Source of the DNA: Thermotogota bacterium ADurb.Bin062
Lineage (GTDB): Bacteria; Thermotogota; Thermotogae; MWEM01
Length of the DNA: 51,974 bases
Assembly: GCA_002071085.1 (NCBI GenBank)
Contig: MWEM01000016.1
Span: forward strand, 1 to 51,974
Direction of reading: 5' to 3'
In this document: positions 25,818 through 34,814 of the stretch, in pieces
Layout: each line of letters begins with the position of its first letter
Numbering within the stretch: position 1 is the first letter of the stretch
Program-made: the position numbers and the translations under genes
Notes under the pieces: generated by a model
What the model was told of the DNA's origin: nothing
The model's input: the letters and a program-made list of their open reading frames with translations, nothing else
Database searches by the model: none

Positions 25818-26345
25818 ATGCCAGAGATTTGGGACGTTTATACGAAAAACCGTGAGATAACTTCCCGAAAGCATGTCAGAGGTTCCCCTCTCCCGGAAGG
25901 GGATTTTCATCTAGTCGTCGAGATCTGGATCTTCCGGACATCCGGGCAGATATTGGTGATGAAAAGACATCCGGATAAACCGTGGCCGAATATGTGGGAA
26001 TGTACGGGAGGATCCGCGGTTGAGGGGGAAGACACCGCTGCTGCCGCCGTACGGGAAGTCGAAGAGGAGATCGGCGTTCATTTGGTTGCTTCGGAAGGGC
26101 GAATCGTTCACCAATACACTTTTGAGGATTCTCATTACGATGTTTGGTGTTTCAGAAAAGATATCCCCCTGGAAGACCTGGTATTTCAAGAAGGTGAAGT
26201 CGTGGACGCAAAATACGTAACACCGAACGAACTTCGGGTTCTCCTGGAAAGAGGAGAGATGATACCGAAGTTATCTTACATCTTATCGCTCATCGAAACC
26301 GGAACAGTCGTCGCTGGGAACATTTCGGCTGTTCCGGTCAAATAA
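25818..26345 (+). CDS. Nudix hydrolase
   Basis: This is a 175-residue cytosolic pyrophosphohydrolase. The Nudix box is complete: G65-x5-E71-x7-R79-E80-V81-x-E83-E84 in GGSAVEGEDTAAAAVREVEEEIG, giving the metal-binding glutamates. PNMWECTGGSA before the box resembles the YfcD/IPP-isomerase-like group. The substrate is not known and may be a nucleotide or sugar nucleotide. AAAGGAG lies nine to ten bases before the ATG. It stands alone among decayed genes but looks intact. Confidence 0.88.
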   Translation: MPEIWDVYTKNREITSRKHVRGSPLPEGDFHLVVEIWIFRTSGQILVMKRHPDKPWPNMWECTGGSAVEGEDTAAAAVREVEEEIGVHLVASEGRIVHQYTFEDSHYDVWCFRKDIPLEDLVFQEGEVVDAKYVTPNELRVLLERGEMIPKLSYILSLIETGTVVAGNISAVPVK

Positions 26346-26390
26346 CGTCATCGTTTTCAGAGTATAACGCAAAACCCGCGTTTGAAGCCT

Positions 26391-26969
26391 CTATAAGCCC
26401 TTAAGTGCCTTTCTTATGCTCTCTTTTTCTTCTGGTGTCTTAAATGAGTGGAAATAATCCCCGATTTCGATGCCGAAATCGATGAAGGAGAAACCATCAG
26501 CTGTAATCACGTTTTGGTCCCGAACGACTTTATCGCTTGTCCATCCCGTGCTCGGAAAGATCCCTTCCTGAACCTTTTGCGCGATCTCTTCCGGAGTGAA
26601 AGAAGCAGTAAACCTTTTCCCGTTTAAGATTCCGGCTTTTCCTAAATACTGTGGTCCAGCGCAGATAGCGGCGAGTAATTTGCCCCGCTCGTTGAACTCT
26701 CGGATGAGCGACATCAGATCGTCGTGGAATCCGTTCGTATTGCCGCCCGGTATGACGAGCCCCTCAAAAGCGTCGACCCCCAGACTCTTCAATTCTTGCC
26801 AGGCCAAGGTCGGTTGATAGACCAAACCGGTCAACGCTTTTACCGGTTCCATCGATCGCGCAAAGCTATCGATCCGGTATTCCTGAAACCATCCGGCGAT
26901 GATCGCGACGCCGGAAAGCTCAAAATCTGCCATGCTTTTGTAGTAATAGACTAAGAGTCGTTTATTCAT
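26391..26969 (-). CDS. DJ-1/PfpI family protein
   Basis: This is a 192-residue cytosolic protein of the class I glutamine-amidotransferase-like fold. FEGLVIPGGN and LLAAICAGPQYLGKAGIL give the conserved Glu region and the nucleophile-elbow cysteine. The ATG at 26969 is preceded by GGAGGAATCGA and is preferred over a longer in-frame start 48 nt upstream. Members act as chaperones, deglycase-like or amidase-like enzymes; the actual role here is unknown. It converges with the Nudix gene. Confidence 0.85.
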   Translation of the reverse strand: MNKRLLVYYYKSMADFELSGVAIIAGWFQEYRIDSFARSMEPVKALTGLVYQPTLAWQELKSLGVDAFEGLVIPGGNTNGFHDDLMSLIREFNERGKLLAAICAGPQYLGKAGILNGKRFTASFTPEEIAQKVQEGIFPSTGWTSDKVVRDQNVITADGFSFIDFGIEIGDYFHSFKTPEEKESIRKALKGL

Positions 26970-27415
26970 TCGATTCCTCCTTTTTTGTAACACAACGTCC
27001 GAATCCTTTTGGATCACAGGGACCTATAACGGTACTCGTAACGGTATTATCACACCGATCGCGTGCCGATATCGCCGTATTCTCCACTCACGTTTTTCGG
27101 TGACCTGTGTCGATATACGTGAGGTATAAATAGTTTCTTCAATCGCTAAATACGGCCCTCCCAAGATTTCCCGGTTTGTCACGAAGATCGTGCCGACTCG
27201 AAATCGAGGGGTTTTTCCATTTTGATTATGGCGGCAAGGGGAACGGAAACGTTCGCTGATCCGATGTGTTCGTCCGGATTGAAGAAAGGATCACGAAACG
27301 GAACCCGTCGTATATCCATCCTTCTTCGAACCCGGAAACCGAGATTTGCTCGATGTTCGCCAAAAGCGCATGGAAAAATCCCCTGAGCAAGAACCAGAGA
27401 GAAGGTAGGAACCCG
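26970..27415. other. Gap without recognisable gene
   Basis: About 445 bp upstream of the DJ-1/PfpI gene. GTAACGG-rich text near 27021-27045 and a few short frames are seen, but no motif, no good ribosome site and no structured repeat. It probably consists of decayed sequence. Confidence 0.4.
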
Positions 27416-27568
27416 GTGAGCAAGGTACTTCCGATCGATTTAGATGATTTATTAAACCATATTATCGTAGAATCCTCCCGTATGGAATGTAAACGGAGTT
27501 GGGACGAGAGTAATACCGGCTATCAGGCAATCAGAACGGTAGATTGTTCTTTTTCTATGATTAAATGA
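27416..27568 (+). pseudogene. N-terminal fragment of an AlbA_2 (Schlafen-like) DNA-binding protein
   Basis: From GTG 27416, preceded by GAAGGTAGG, the frame gives 50 residues. LDDLLNHIIVESSRMECKRSW corresponds to the start of AlbA_2/RecG-like putative DNA-binding proteins (usual form VES.RIEFK..W). The usual ICAFANDI segment is replaced by DCSFSMIK and a stop. No continuation with GGGY.VIG motifs is found in the next 300 bp. I read it as a truncated remnant. Confidence 0.5.
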
Positions 27569-27869
27569 ACCTCCGTTGAAAAGGCCGTGGCCTAAGGTTT
27601 CGGATGCTTTGTACCGATCGGAAATATCCTCGTCCTTACGGTAATGCTCAGAGAAAACTGATATTCGAGAAAAGGAGCGAAGGATAAACGCTCAGATTCC
27701 GGCGGTAGATAACTGGTGTATACTTCAGTTGATTCTACCTGAACTGCGCGATAGATACAGTCGAGTGGACGACAAATCCTTAATCATCTTTGGATTCTAC
27801 GGAGTTAGCATTAGGTGCGAAGGATATATTCCGCCTGGTAGCCGGAACGCGTAACGAAAGGAGGTCTCT
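27569..27869. other. Gap without recognisable gene
   Basis: Text after the AlbA_2 fragment contains no intact frame. It may include eroded downstream parts of that gene. AAAGGAGG at 27859-27866 serves the DUF3795 gene. Confidence 0.4.
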
Positions 27870-28200
27870 ATGATAGCCTATTGCGGTATCTATTGTGAAG
27901 AATGTCCTTCCTATAAAGGAACGATAACCGTAGATAAGTCACTGCTCGAAAAAATGAGTGAAGATTTCGGGAACGCAAAAACAGACACCATCGACTTCGT
28001 CTGTCTGGGTTGTAAGTATGATAATGTGGCATTTGTCGCAACGTATTGCGCCGGGTGTCAGATTCGCTTATGCGCAAAAGAAAAAGGATTTTTGTTCGAC
28101 CTGCGACGAATACGAAACCTGCGAGAAAGTGAAGCCTTACCGGGGGGGACGGCTCATCATCGCACGATCGGAGAAATGCTTTTCTGCGCGCGAAGTATAA
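27870..28200 (+). pseudogene. DUF3795 cysteine-rich protein with frameshift
   Basis: AAAGGAGG and ATG 27870 open a frame with the DUF3795 pattern MIAYCGIYCEECPSYKG, CLGCK and YCAGCQIRLCAKEKGF. After that the expected CSTCDEYETCEKV continues only in the +1 frame, ending at the TAA at 28198-28200. Removing one base from the T run at 28089-28093 restores a protein of about 110 residues. DUF3795 proteins are small cysteine-rich, possibly metal-binding; the function is unknown. The shift may be a sequencing error or real decay. Confidence 0.65.
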
Positions 28201-28636
28201 ACGAGCGAACGGCTGAACCGTTTACAGCTCGTCAATTCCCCGATACTTGATAGAGCCCCGATAAGATTTGTGTTGTCGAACCGTTCGCGGGTTTTCCTCA
28301 CCGCAACCCAACGTTGACAAATTCCGCGATTGAGAACGAAAAACCCGTTGAACGAACCTGTCCTTTCCTACGGAAAGAATCGTGGACGTGTTTTCCTTGC
28401 TCCGTGTTTGGATGAGATCGCAATAAACATTCGTAAGCCTCGTTAAAAGTAGGATTTCCTGACCGCAGGCAGAGAGTTTCGGTTTCGTTTCGCGAGAGAG
28501 GTCAAGACGGAATCGCCGTAGAGAGGACTGGAAAAAGGCGGGCTGCCCGAGACGTTGTTCCTTAAAGATACTCGGGATCTCCCTGCATCCATAAGCCCTT
28601 TGAACACCCTCATCGGCAACCGGGCTTCCGCGAGGT
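28201..28636. other. Gap without recognisable gene
   Basis: About 435 bp between the DUF3795 gene and the thioredoxin-like remnant. Short broken minus-strand frames (for example around NPTFNEAYECLLRSHP) look protein-like, but I cannot name a family. No repeats of the kinds found elsewhere in the window are seen. Confidence 0.35.
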
Positions 28637-28891
28637 TTATGTTTGAGGCTTCAGGCGTTCTTTTATTTGCTCCAAGGTTAAAACTTTCCCGACGCTTACG
28701 ACCCTTCCGTCGATGACTAATCCCGGTGTTCTCACGACACCATAGGCGATGATGAGCTCCAAATCCGATACTTTACTCACTTCCGCTTCTATATTCATCT
28801 CCGTCAAAGCGGCCGTTACGTTTTTTTCCAACCGAAGGCAATTCGCGCACCCTTTTCCTTTATAATTTGACGCACACTCGGATTCACGAAA
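28637..28891 (-). pseudogene. Small thioredoxin-like (redox-active disulfide) protein lacking a start codon
   Basis: The minus-strand frame encodes KGCANCLRLEKNV (cysteine codons at 28847-28849 and 28838-28840), AEVSKVSD, then GVVRTPGLVIDGRVVSVGKV. This is the CxxC and cis-Pro pattern of the small thioredoxin fold proteins about 75-80 residues long. Upstream of the CxxC there is no ATG, GTG or TTG before the stop at 28892-28894, so the start has been lost or is non-canonical. The promoter of the CheA-like gene overlaps its 5' edge. Confidence 0.6.
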
Positions 28892-28911
28892 TTAGGAAAA
28901 TGGTGTATAAT
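28883..28911 (+). promoter_or_regulatory. Promoter of the CheA-like/CheW operon
   Basis: TTCACG (28883-28888), 17 nt, TATAAT (28906-28911). The -35 form TTCAC is the same as in the aspartokinase promoter. The start codon of the CheA-like gene lies 47 nt downstream. Confidence 0.65.
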
Positions 28912-28958
28912 AGGAAAAATCTAAGCAAGTATACCATTCCTCGTTAGGAGGTGTTTGT

Positions 28959-30041
28959 ATGAGTATTTCTCCTGAGACATTCCCGCAAACGGATGCAAAA
29001 GAGTCTCTGGCCAAAACCGAACAACAAAGCTTAAGAGTGGAAATCGAAAAAATGGACACGCTGATGAACCTTATGGCCGAACTGGTCATCTCGCGCAGCC
29101 AAATCAGCGGGGTCCTGAAAAAACTCTCGATTAAAGAGGTGGATGAAAGCCTTTCGCAGCTGAGCCGTATCACGCTAGACCTACAAAACATCGTGATGAA
29201 AATTCGTATGGTGCCGATCGAAACGGTGTCTCAAAAATTCCCACGGTTGATCAGAGATTTCGGCAGGCAGAATGACAAAGACATCAAGTTCGTTATGAAA
29301 GGGCAAGATACCGAGCTCGATCGGACCGTGATCGATCAAATCGGGGTTCCCTTGACCGAACTCTTGAAACTCTGCGCTACCTACGATATAGAGCCGAAAT
29401 CGGAGAGAATGAAGAACGGTAAACCCACCGTCGCCAACCTCTTCTTCAGCGCCTATCACGAAGGCAATCATGTGAAACTCGAGATCGTATCGGATGGGTA
29501 TGGCAATCCCGAAGACCTCTTTCCAGCCGAAGAAACCGAAAAGGTGCGCAAAGCTATCGATAATTTGAATGGTAAATTCTTACTCGCTGGCGAACCGGGT
29601 AAAATGACGAAAATTACGATCTTGCTACCCCTAACTTTGGCGATTATGCAATCCCTGTTGGTCAAAGTCCTCAATAACCTTTACGCGATTCCGATCGCGT
29701 CGATCGATAGTACCTTGAGTCTCCCTATCACCGAAATCCAAACCGTGCAATCTCGGGACGTCATCGTGATACGCGGAGAGATCATCCCGGTCGTCTGGCT
29801 GAGCGACGTTTTCGGTTTTTACTCCGATACTCAGAAAGACAACATACAGGTGGTCATCGTCATCGACGGCAGCAAAAAATACGGGTTTGTCGTGGACGGA
29901 TTGTTGGGGCAAGAAGACGTGGTGATCAAATCACTCGGGAAACTCTTCAACGACGTTCGGGAGTTCTCGGGCGGGGCGATTTTGGGCGACGGCAGCATTG
30001 CGATGATCCTCGAAATCAGCGCTATTGTTAGGCATCTATAA
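28959..30041 (+). CDS. CheA-like scaffold without Hpt domain and with degenerate kinase domain
   Basis: This 360-residue protein aligns by eye to the P3-P4-P5 part of CheA. P3 dimerisation helices ([25 protein letters not shown]) span about 25-80. A shortened P4 region follows ([25 protein letters not shown]), and P5, the CheW-like domain, starts near 226 (LPLTLAI). P1 and P2 are absent. The ATP-binding N box (usual LLRNAVDHGIE) is [12 protein letters not shown] at 134-145, with the metal-binding Asn and the His gone. G1 (DDGRGID) is SDGYGNP at 178-184, and the F/G2 part with GRGVGMD is missing. Catalysis and phosphotransfer look impossible. AGGAGGTG precedes the ATG. Two cheW genes follow, so a structural role in receptor arrays is likely. 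Confidence 0.8.
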   Translation: MSISPETFPQTDAKESLAKTEQQSLRVEIEKMDTLMNLMAELVISRSQISGVLKKLSIKEVDESLSQLSRITLDLQNIVMKIRMVPIETVSQKFPRLIRDFGRQNDKDIKFVMKGQDTELDRTVIDQIGVPLTELLKLCATYDIEPKSERMKNGKPTVANLFFSAYHEGNHVKLEIVSDGYGNPEDLFPAEETEKVRKAIDNLNGKFLLAGEPGKMTKITILLPLTLAIMQSLLVKVLNNLYAIPIASIDSTLSLPITEIQTVQSRDVIVIRGEIIPVVWLSDVFGFYSDTQKDNIQVVIVIDGSKKYGFVVDGLLGQEDVVIKSLGKLFNDVREFSGGAILGDGSIAMILEISAIVRHL

Positions 30042-30078
30042 TTAACCAGGCATAAGAAAGGGTAGAAGGAGGACAACT

Positions 30079-30543
30079 ATGGCTGAAAAGAAGGAACAAG
30101 CGGTCGCTAAAAGAGAAAAAATCGAAGAGATCCTTAGTTTTAAAATCGGTAAACAGGAGTTTGCATTTAACGTGGATTCGGTCGAATTGGTCATCGAACG
30201 CGCCGAAATCACCCCGGTCCCGAAAAGCCGAAGCTATATCGAAGGGGTTATGAATCTTCGCGGCAGGATTGTACCGGTTGTTGACCTAACCAAGTTGATT
30301 CACATAGAAACAGAAGCGGACCAACATTTCGAAAACGTCTTGATCGTCAAGCACGAAGGAGCCGAGGTCGGTTTTTTCGTGAATGAAGTGCGCGAAGTGA
30401 TCAATGTGAAAGAAAGCGAAATCGATACCGGCGCGCGTACCGACCAACTGGATCAGAAGGTGCGCGGGGTCGTGAAACGCGGAAAGCGGTTGATCCTGTT
30501 TATGGATATAGACCAAATTATGAAGGCTTGTGAAGGAGAGTAG
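30079..30543 (+). CDS. cheW: CheW chemotaxis coupling protein
   Basis: This 154-residue cytosolic adaptor links receptors to CheA. The SH3-like double barrel shows SFKIGKQEFAFNVDSVE, then PVPKSRSYIEGVMNLRGRIVPVVDL, the conserved CheW core. The C-terminus has GVVKRGKRLILFMDIDQI. GGAGG lies eight bases before the ATG. It is the second gene of the operon with the CheA-like protein and 34 nt before the second cheW. Confidence 0.92.
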   Translation: MAEKKEQAVAKREKIEEILSFKIGKQEFAFNVDSVELVIERAEITPVPKSRSYIEGVMNLRGRIVPVVDLTKLIHIETEADQHFENVLIVKHEGAEVGFFVNEVREVINVKESEIDTGARTDQLDQKVRGVVKRGKRLILFMDIDQIMKACEGE

Positions 30544-30577
30544 CGCTCTTTCCTTACTTGATGAAGAGGAGGCAGGT

Positions 30578-31039
30578 ATGGCGGAGATAAAAGTGGTCGG
30601 GTTCCAAATAGGTGACGAAGAGTACGCTATCGATATTATGAAAATTGACAGCGTGACCGAGATGTTGAAGATTATGAAACTACCTGGATTGCCTACGTTT
30701 GTGAAGGGGGTCGCGAATTTAAGAGGCGAAGTGATTCCGATACTCAACACCAGAACGAAATTCGGTTTGAGCTCGAAACCCGACGATTCCAAAGACAGGA
30801 TCGTCATCATACTCGTCGGCAACAAGAAGGTTGGGATGATTGTCGATGAGGTGAAAGAGGTGTTGACGCTCCAAGATGAACAGCTGGAAGAAACTCCATC
30901 GACGGCGGGCGCTTCTTCCGCGCGGTTCATCAGCGCTATCGCGAAGCTTGACAATCGTATGCTGATCATATTGGATATCGATAAGATTCTAAGCGAAGAT
31001 GAGATCTTGCGAATGGACAAAGCGCTGGAAAGAGTATAA
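30578..31039 (+). CDS. cheW: CheW chemotaxis coupling protein, second copy
   Basis: This 153-residue CheW has VVGFQIGDEEYAIDIMKID, LPGLPTFVKGVANLRGEVIPIL and MLIILDIDKIL. The ATG at 30578 follows AGAGGAGG; an earlier in-frame GTG inside the previous gene has no such site. It differs clearly from the first copy, so the two may interact with different surfaces, for instance one with the degenerate CheA and one with receptors. A terminator follows. Confidence 0.92.
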   Translation: MAEIKVVGFQIGDEEYAIDIMKIDSVTEMLKIMKLPGLPTFVKGVANLRGEVIPILNTRTKFGLSSKPDDSKDRIVIILVGNKKVGMIVDEVKEVLTLQDEQLEETPSTAGASSARFISAIAKLDNRMLIILDIDKILSEDEILRMDKALERV

Positions 31040-31065
31040 GCGCGTCGTTTCTGAACCTCAAAAAA

Positions 31066-31093
31066 GAGCACTGAGACTCAGGTGCTCTTTTTT
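31066..31093 (+). terminator. Intrinsic terminator of the CheA-like/CheW operon
   Basis: GAGCAC (31066-31071) plus TGAG pair with CTCA plus GTGCTC (31082-31087), with one bulged G. Six T follow, and A residues precede the stem. Confidence 0.88.
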
Positions 31094-31220
31094 ATAAATT
31101 CTCGAGCGTCGACGGTTTTCCGGTAGTCAGACTAAGCCGGAGACCCTTTGTTCTTTTTTATGACTTCAATAAGACATCTTCGACACTGACCCATTCGAAA
31201 GTGATGGGAAAGGGGGCACT

Positions 31221-32354
31221 ATGGAATATCGTCTATTTGGCAAGACCGGAGTCGAGGTCTCCATTCTCGGTTTCGGGATGATGCGCTTGCCTATCCTAAA
31301 TAACGATCCGGGGCAAATTGACAAGGCCGAAGCGACGCGGATGGTTCGAATGGCCATCGATCAGGGCGTCAATTACATCGACACGGCTTACGGTTACCAT
31401 AAAGGACAAAGCGAGCATTTCACACGAGAGGCCTTAGGCGACGGTTATCGTGACAAAGTTTTTTTAGCGACCAAGATGCCGACCTATCTGGTAAAGGAAA
31501 AAGCCGACTTCGAGAGGTTTTTTCAAGAGCAAAAAACGAAGCTCGGTACTGATCGCATCGATATGTACTTACTGCACACGTTGAATCAAAAGCGATGGGA
31601 TCTGATCAACGGACTCGATGTTCTCGAGTTCTTGGAAGAGAAGCGGAAAGCCGGCGAAATTCGATTCTTCGGATTCTCTTTCCACGATGATTACCCGGCG
31701 TTTGAGTCGATCGTAAACACCTACGATTGGGATTTCTGTCAGATCCAGTTTAACTATATGGACACAGAGGTGCAAGCGGGGCTACGTGGCCTTCGTTTGG
31801 CGCATGCGAAGGGTATGGCCCTGATCGTGATGGAACCGATCAAAGGGGGAAAGCTCGCGAATCCTTCTCCTGAAATACGTAGGATACTATCCGAGGCGCA
31901 ACCGACCTGGTCCCCAGCTGAATGGGCTTTACGCTGGGTCGCGAACTTTCCGGAAGTGTCCTTGATCTTGAGCGGGATGAGCACGATGGCTCAGGCGCAA
32001 GAAAACGTCAAAGTCGCCAACCAGATGAAAGCCAATACCTTTGCGCAAAAAGAAAATGAAGCCATCAAAAAAGCAGTCGAAGCTTTCCAGAGCTACCGGC
32101 AGATCCCGTGCACCGAATGCGGGTACTGCCAACCGTGTCCGGAAGGGGTCGCAATCCCCGACATCTTTTCACTCTATAACGAAGGGAAGATGTTCGGCGT
32201 GATGGAAACCGCCATAACCCAATATCGCACTCTCTTTTCGTCCAAACACAAAGCCGATCGTTGTGTCGCCTGCGGAAAATGCGAAACCCTTTGCCCACAA
32301 GGGTTACCGATAATAGATTTGTTGAAACAATGCCATGAAGCGTTGAATTCCTAA
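31221..32354 (+). CDS. Aldo/keto reductase with C-terminal 4Fe-4S ferredoxin domain
   Basis: This is a 377-residue cytosolic oxidoreductase. The N-terminal TIM barrel has YIDTAYGYHKGQSE, with the catalytic Asp and Tyr, and LLHTLNQKRWD. The C-terminus has CTECGYCQPCPEG from about residue 297 and CVACGKCETLCPQG from about 348, enough for two iron-sulfur clusters. Such proteins are common in anaerobes; the physiological substrate is unknown. GGGAAAGGGG precedes the ATG. It stands between the chemotaxis operon terminator and an ABC exporter. Confidence 0.88.
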   Translation: MEYRLFGKTGVEVSILGFGMMRLPILNNDPGQIDKAEATRMVRMAIDQGVNYIDTAYGYHKGQSEHFTREALGDGYRDKVFLATKMPTYLVKEKADFERFFQEQKTKLGTDRIDMYLLHTLNQKRWDLINGLDVLEFLEEKRKAGEIRFFGFSFHDDYPAFESIVNTYDWDFCQIQFNYMDTEVQAGLRGLRLAHAKGMALIVMEPIKGGKLANPSPEIRRILSEAQPTWSPAEWALRWVANFPEVSLILSGMSTMAQAQENVKVANQMKANTFAQKENEAIKKAVEAFQSYRQIPCTECGYCQPCPEGVAIPDIFSLYNEGKMFGVMETAITQYRTLFSSKHKADRCVACGKCETLCPQGLPIIDLLKQCHEALNS

Positions 32355-32385
32355 GACGGACGGTTCGCGAAAGAGAGGCCTTTTT

Positions 32386-33120
32386 TTGATCATAGCAAAA
32401 GCCCTAACGAAAAAATTCGGCAACCTCACCGCTGTCGACAATCTCTACCTTCACGTTCGAAGCGGAGAAATTTACTCTTTCTTGGGACCCAACGGGGCGG
32501 GTAAGACCACGACCATCCGGATGCTGACCGGCTCGCTGTCGCCGACCTCAGGCGCGATAGAAATCGACCGAAAACGCTATGAGCAAGACGAGATCACAAT
32601 AAAACGAGGGATCGGTGTCGTTCCCGACGAGCCACGGATGTACGAAAACCTTAAAGGAATCGAGTTTATCGAGTTCGTCAAAGGCATTTACCACCTTGAC
32701 CCAAAGCTTACGGACCAACGTTTCAACGAGCTGTGCGCCGCGTTCGATATCGATTTCTTGCAGACCTATATCGGCGACTATTCACACGGGATGAAACAGA
32801 AATTGATGGTCATTTCGGTCTTAATGCGACGGCCGAAGGTCTTATTCCTCGATGAGCCGACGGTAGGACTGGATGCCCGTGCCGCCAGGGTGTTGAAAAC
32901 GCTGCTGGATCATTTCCGAAATGAGGGAAGCGCGATACTCCTGACGACTCACATCCTCGAGATCGCGGAAAAGATGAGTGATCGAATCGGCATCATAAGG
33001 AATGGGAAAATGGTCGTGGAAGGGTCGATGGAAGATCTTAGGAAAATCGGAAACAACCAAGCCAACTCTTTGGAAGACATCTTTTTAGACCTGACAAGCA
33101 AAGACGCCTCGGCAGGATGA
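32386..33120 (+). CDS. ABC-2 type exporter ATPase
   Basis: This is a 244-residue ATPase. Walker A is GPNGAGKTTT near residue 36, the signature is YSHGMKQKL, and Walker B is VLFLDEPTVGLD. The switch His is in LLTTHILE. It starts with TTG in a run of T, with GAGAGG upstream. The stop overlaps the ATG of the permease. The substrate is unknown; CcmA/NatA-like members export drugs, polysaccharides or ions. Confidence 0.88.
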   Translation: MIIAKALTKKFGNLTAVDNLYLHVRSGEIYSFLGPNGAGKTTTIRMLTGSLSPTSGAIEIDRKRYEQDEITIKRGIGVVPDEPRMYENLKGIEFIEFVKGIYHLDPKLTDQRFNELCAAFDIDFLQTYIGDYSHGMKQKLMVISVLMRRPKVLFLDEPTVGLDARAARVLKTLLDHFRNEGSAILLTTHILEIAEKMSDRIGIIRNGKMVVEGSMEDLRKIGNNQANSLEDIFLDLTSKDASAG

Positions 33121-34751
33121 CACCGATGGCGTTTAAAACGATGATTCCCCTAGACTTCCGCCTTTTACTCAGATATTCTTTAAAAAATAAAAAGCGGAGA
33201 AACAAGGAGAAGGTGAGGTCCGGGCCTTTGGCATCCGCCTTTTCTTCTTGGTTCGGTTATCTCCTGGCCCCGCTGATCTTTGTCGTCTTTCTAACACCGG
33301 TTTACTACGACCTCTTTTTGAAATTGGCCGTCCCGTTGGTTAAATTTGGTATGAACTCGCCGTTTCTCGTCTCCGATGTCCTTCTGGCGCCGGTATTTAC
33401 CGTGACGGGACTGCTCTTCTCCCTTCAATTCGCCGCGCTGTTGGTGGTCGAGCTATTTGAAAACGATATGACTCCCTTGTTGCTGACGATGCCCATCAGG
33501 CGATCTTCGATCTTCATCGTCTCCTCTATGAACACGCTGTTGATGACGAATTTTGGTATCTCGATGACCGTATCGATCTCTTTAGCCTATTCAATGCTCA
33601 ACCGGGATCGGCTTTGGTGGGGCATACTAGGCATCTGCCTTTGGATGCTCTTCCTGATAGCGTTGGGTGTTCTCTTCGGCCTCCTTCTCGCCAAGCTCAT
33701 CGGTAAAACCGCTGCAAAAAGGGCTTCTCAGTTGATCACTTTTCTGATCGTTATTTTGGTGGTGATAAGCCCCTCGGTCGTGACGCCCGTGAATGGACTT
33801 AATCCCGGCTCCGTTTTAAGGTCCCTGAGCGGCAGCGCCAACCTCTTCCTGTCGTCGGGGTGGCCCCACTATTGGTTAATGGTCGCCCTAAAAGGACAAC
33901 TGGCGTTTTTAATCCTGCTACTAGCCGTCACGGTAAGCCTGTTCACCTTCGTTTTCGTTTGCGCCAATACTCTGAACTATTCTCCCGCACGGAAAAACCG
34001 GGATAGAAGGAGGGTAGAGGTCGTTGGCGAAAAATCCGGCGCGAAAAATAGAGGATCCTTTCCCCTTCTAAAAAAAGAACTGAGGTTGATGTTTCGAGAG
34101 AGCGGGATCATTTGGTATTTAATCTACCCCCTAGCTTTCCCGATCTTGCTTGTAATCGGAAGATACCATCAAACGCCTTTTGTTTCTCTTCTCTTTATGA
34201 TCGTCGCGACGATGTACTCCGGAATGGTGTCTGTTACGATGATGGTTTTCGAAAAGAGGATATGGCCGGTTCCCACGTATTTTCCGGTCTCCTTTCTGTC
34301 TTCGATCAGACTCAAGGTTTTCATTCCCGTCGTCCTCTTCGTTTTGGAGTCCCTGATTCTACTCGGCCTATTTATCGCTCAAACTCCGTCGGCGATCTAT
34401 GATGTATTTATGATCGCTCCTATCGCCATGATCCTCTATTACTGCAGCCTTTTGGGCATTCGCCTTTTTCTGCAAGACCCCGACCGCGATATCTCTCAGC
34501 GCAATCGGTTGTTGAAGGGGTCCGAAGTGTTGAGATTGGAGGCGGTCTCGATTGGGTTTTCCGTGGGCTTTTATGGCGCATTCTATTGTCTGAAAACGTT
34601 CTTGATCGAAGGATCTTTTTTGTTTTTCGAGCGCCTCCCGCCTTGGAGCGTCATCCTCCTGCTGGCCGGAATCCTCATCGCGTTACTCGCGCTTCTGCTC
34701 CGATCGATTCAAATGGAGCGCCGGAAGATCCATCGATTGCTCGTCGAGTGA
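33117..34751 (+). CDS. ABC-2 type exporter membrane protein
   Basis: This is a 544-residue protein with about 12 hydrophobic segments in two halves, joined near residues 290-330 by a charged stretch (ARKNRDRRRVEVVGEKSG). I recognise no narrower family. The four-base overlap with the ATPase gene and the lack of any other permease nearby make it that ATPase's partner. The N-terminus is basic (KNKKRRNKEK) and cytosolic. Confidence 0.75.
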   Translation: MTPMAFKTMIPLDFRLLLRYSLKNKKRRNKEKVRSGPLASAFSSWFGYLLAPLIFVVFLTPVYYDLFLKLAVPLVKFGMNSPFLVSDVLLAPVFTVTGLLFSLQFAALLVVELFENDMTPLLLTMPIRRSSIFIVSSMNTLLMTNFGISMTVSISLAYSMLNRDRLWWGILGICLWMLFLIALGVLFGLLLAKLIGKTAAKRASQLITFLIVILVVISPSVVTPVNGLNPGSVLRSLSGSANLFLSSGWPHYWLMVALKGQLAFLILLLAVTVSLFTFVFVCANTLNYSPARKNRDRRRVEVVGEKSGAKNRGSFPLLKKELRLMFRESGIIWYLIYPLAFPILLVIGRYHQTPFVSLLFMIVATMYSGMVSVTMMVFEKRIWPVPTYFPVSFLSSIRLKVFIPVVLFVLESLILLGLFIAQTPSAIYDVFMIAPIAMILYYCSLLGIRLFLQDPDRDISQRNRLLKGSEVLRLEAVSIGFSVGFYGAFYCLKTFLIEGSFLFFERLPPWSVILLLAGILIALLALLLRSIQMERRKIHRLLVE

Positions 34752-34814
34752 GCGGCACCTCGACTTCGTTCTATAGAACCATTTATTCGAACCTTCTGGG
34801 TACGGAGGTATGAC

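Noticed and set aside
28959..30041. Normal CheA kinase with a misplaced start
   Set aside because: The sequence before 28959 contains a promoter and an antisense remnant, not an Hpt domain, and the ATP-binding motifs inside the protein are also lost.
30286..31071. Long minus-strand frame of 261 codons over the two cheW genes
   Set aside because: It is the antisense shadow of clear CheW proteins and has no family-like motif.
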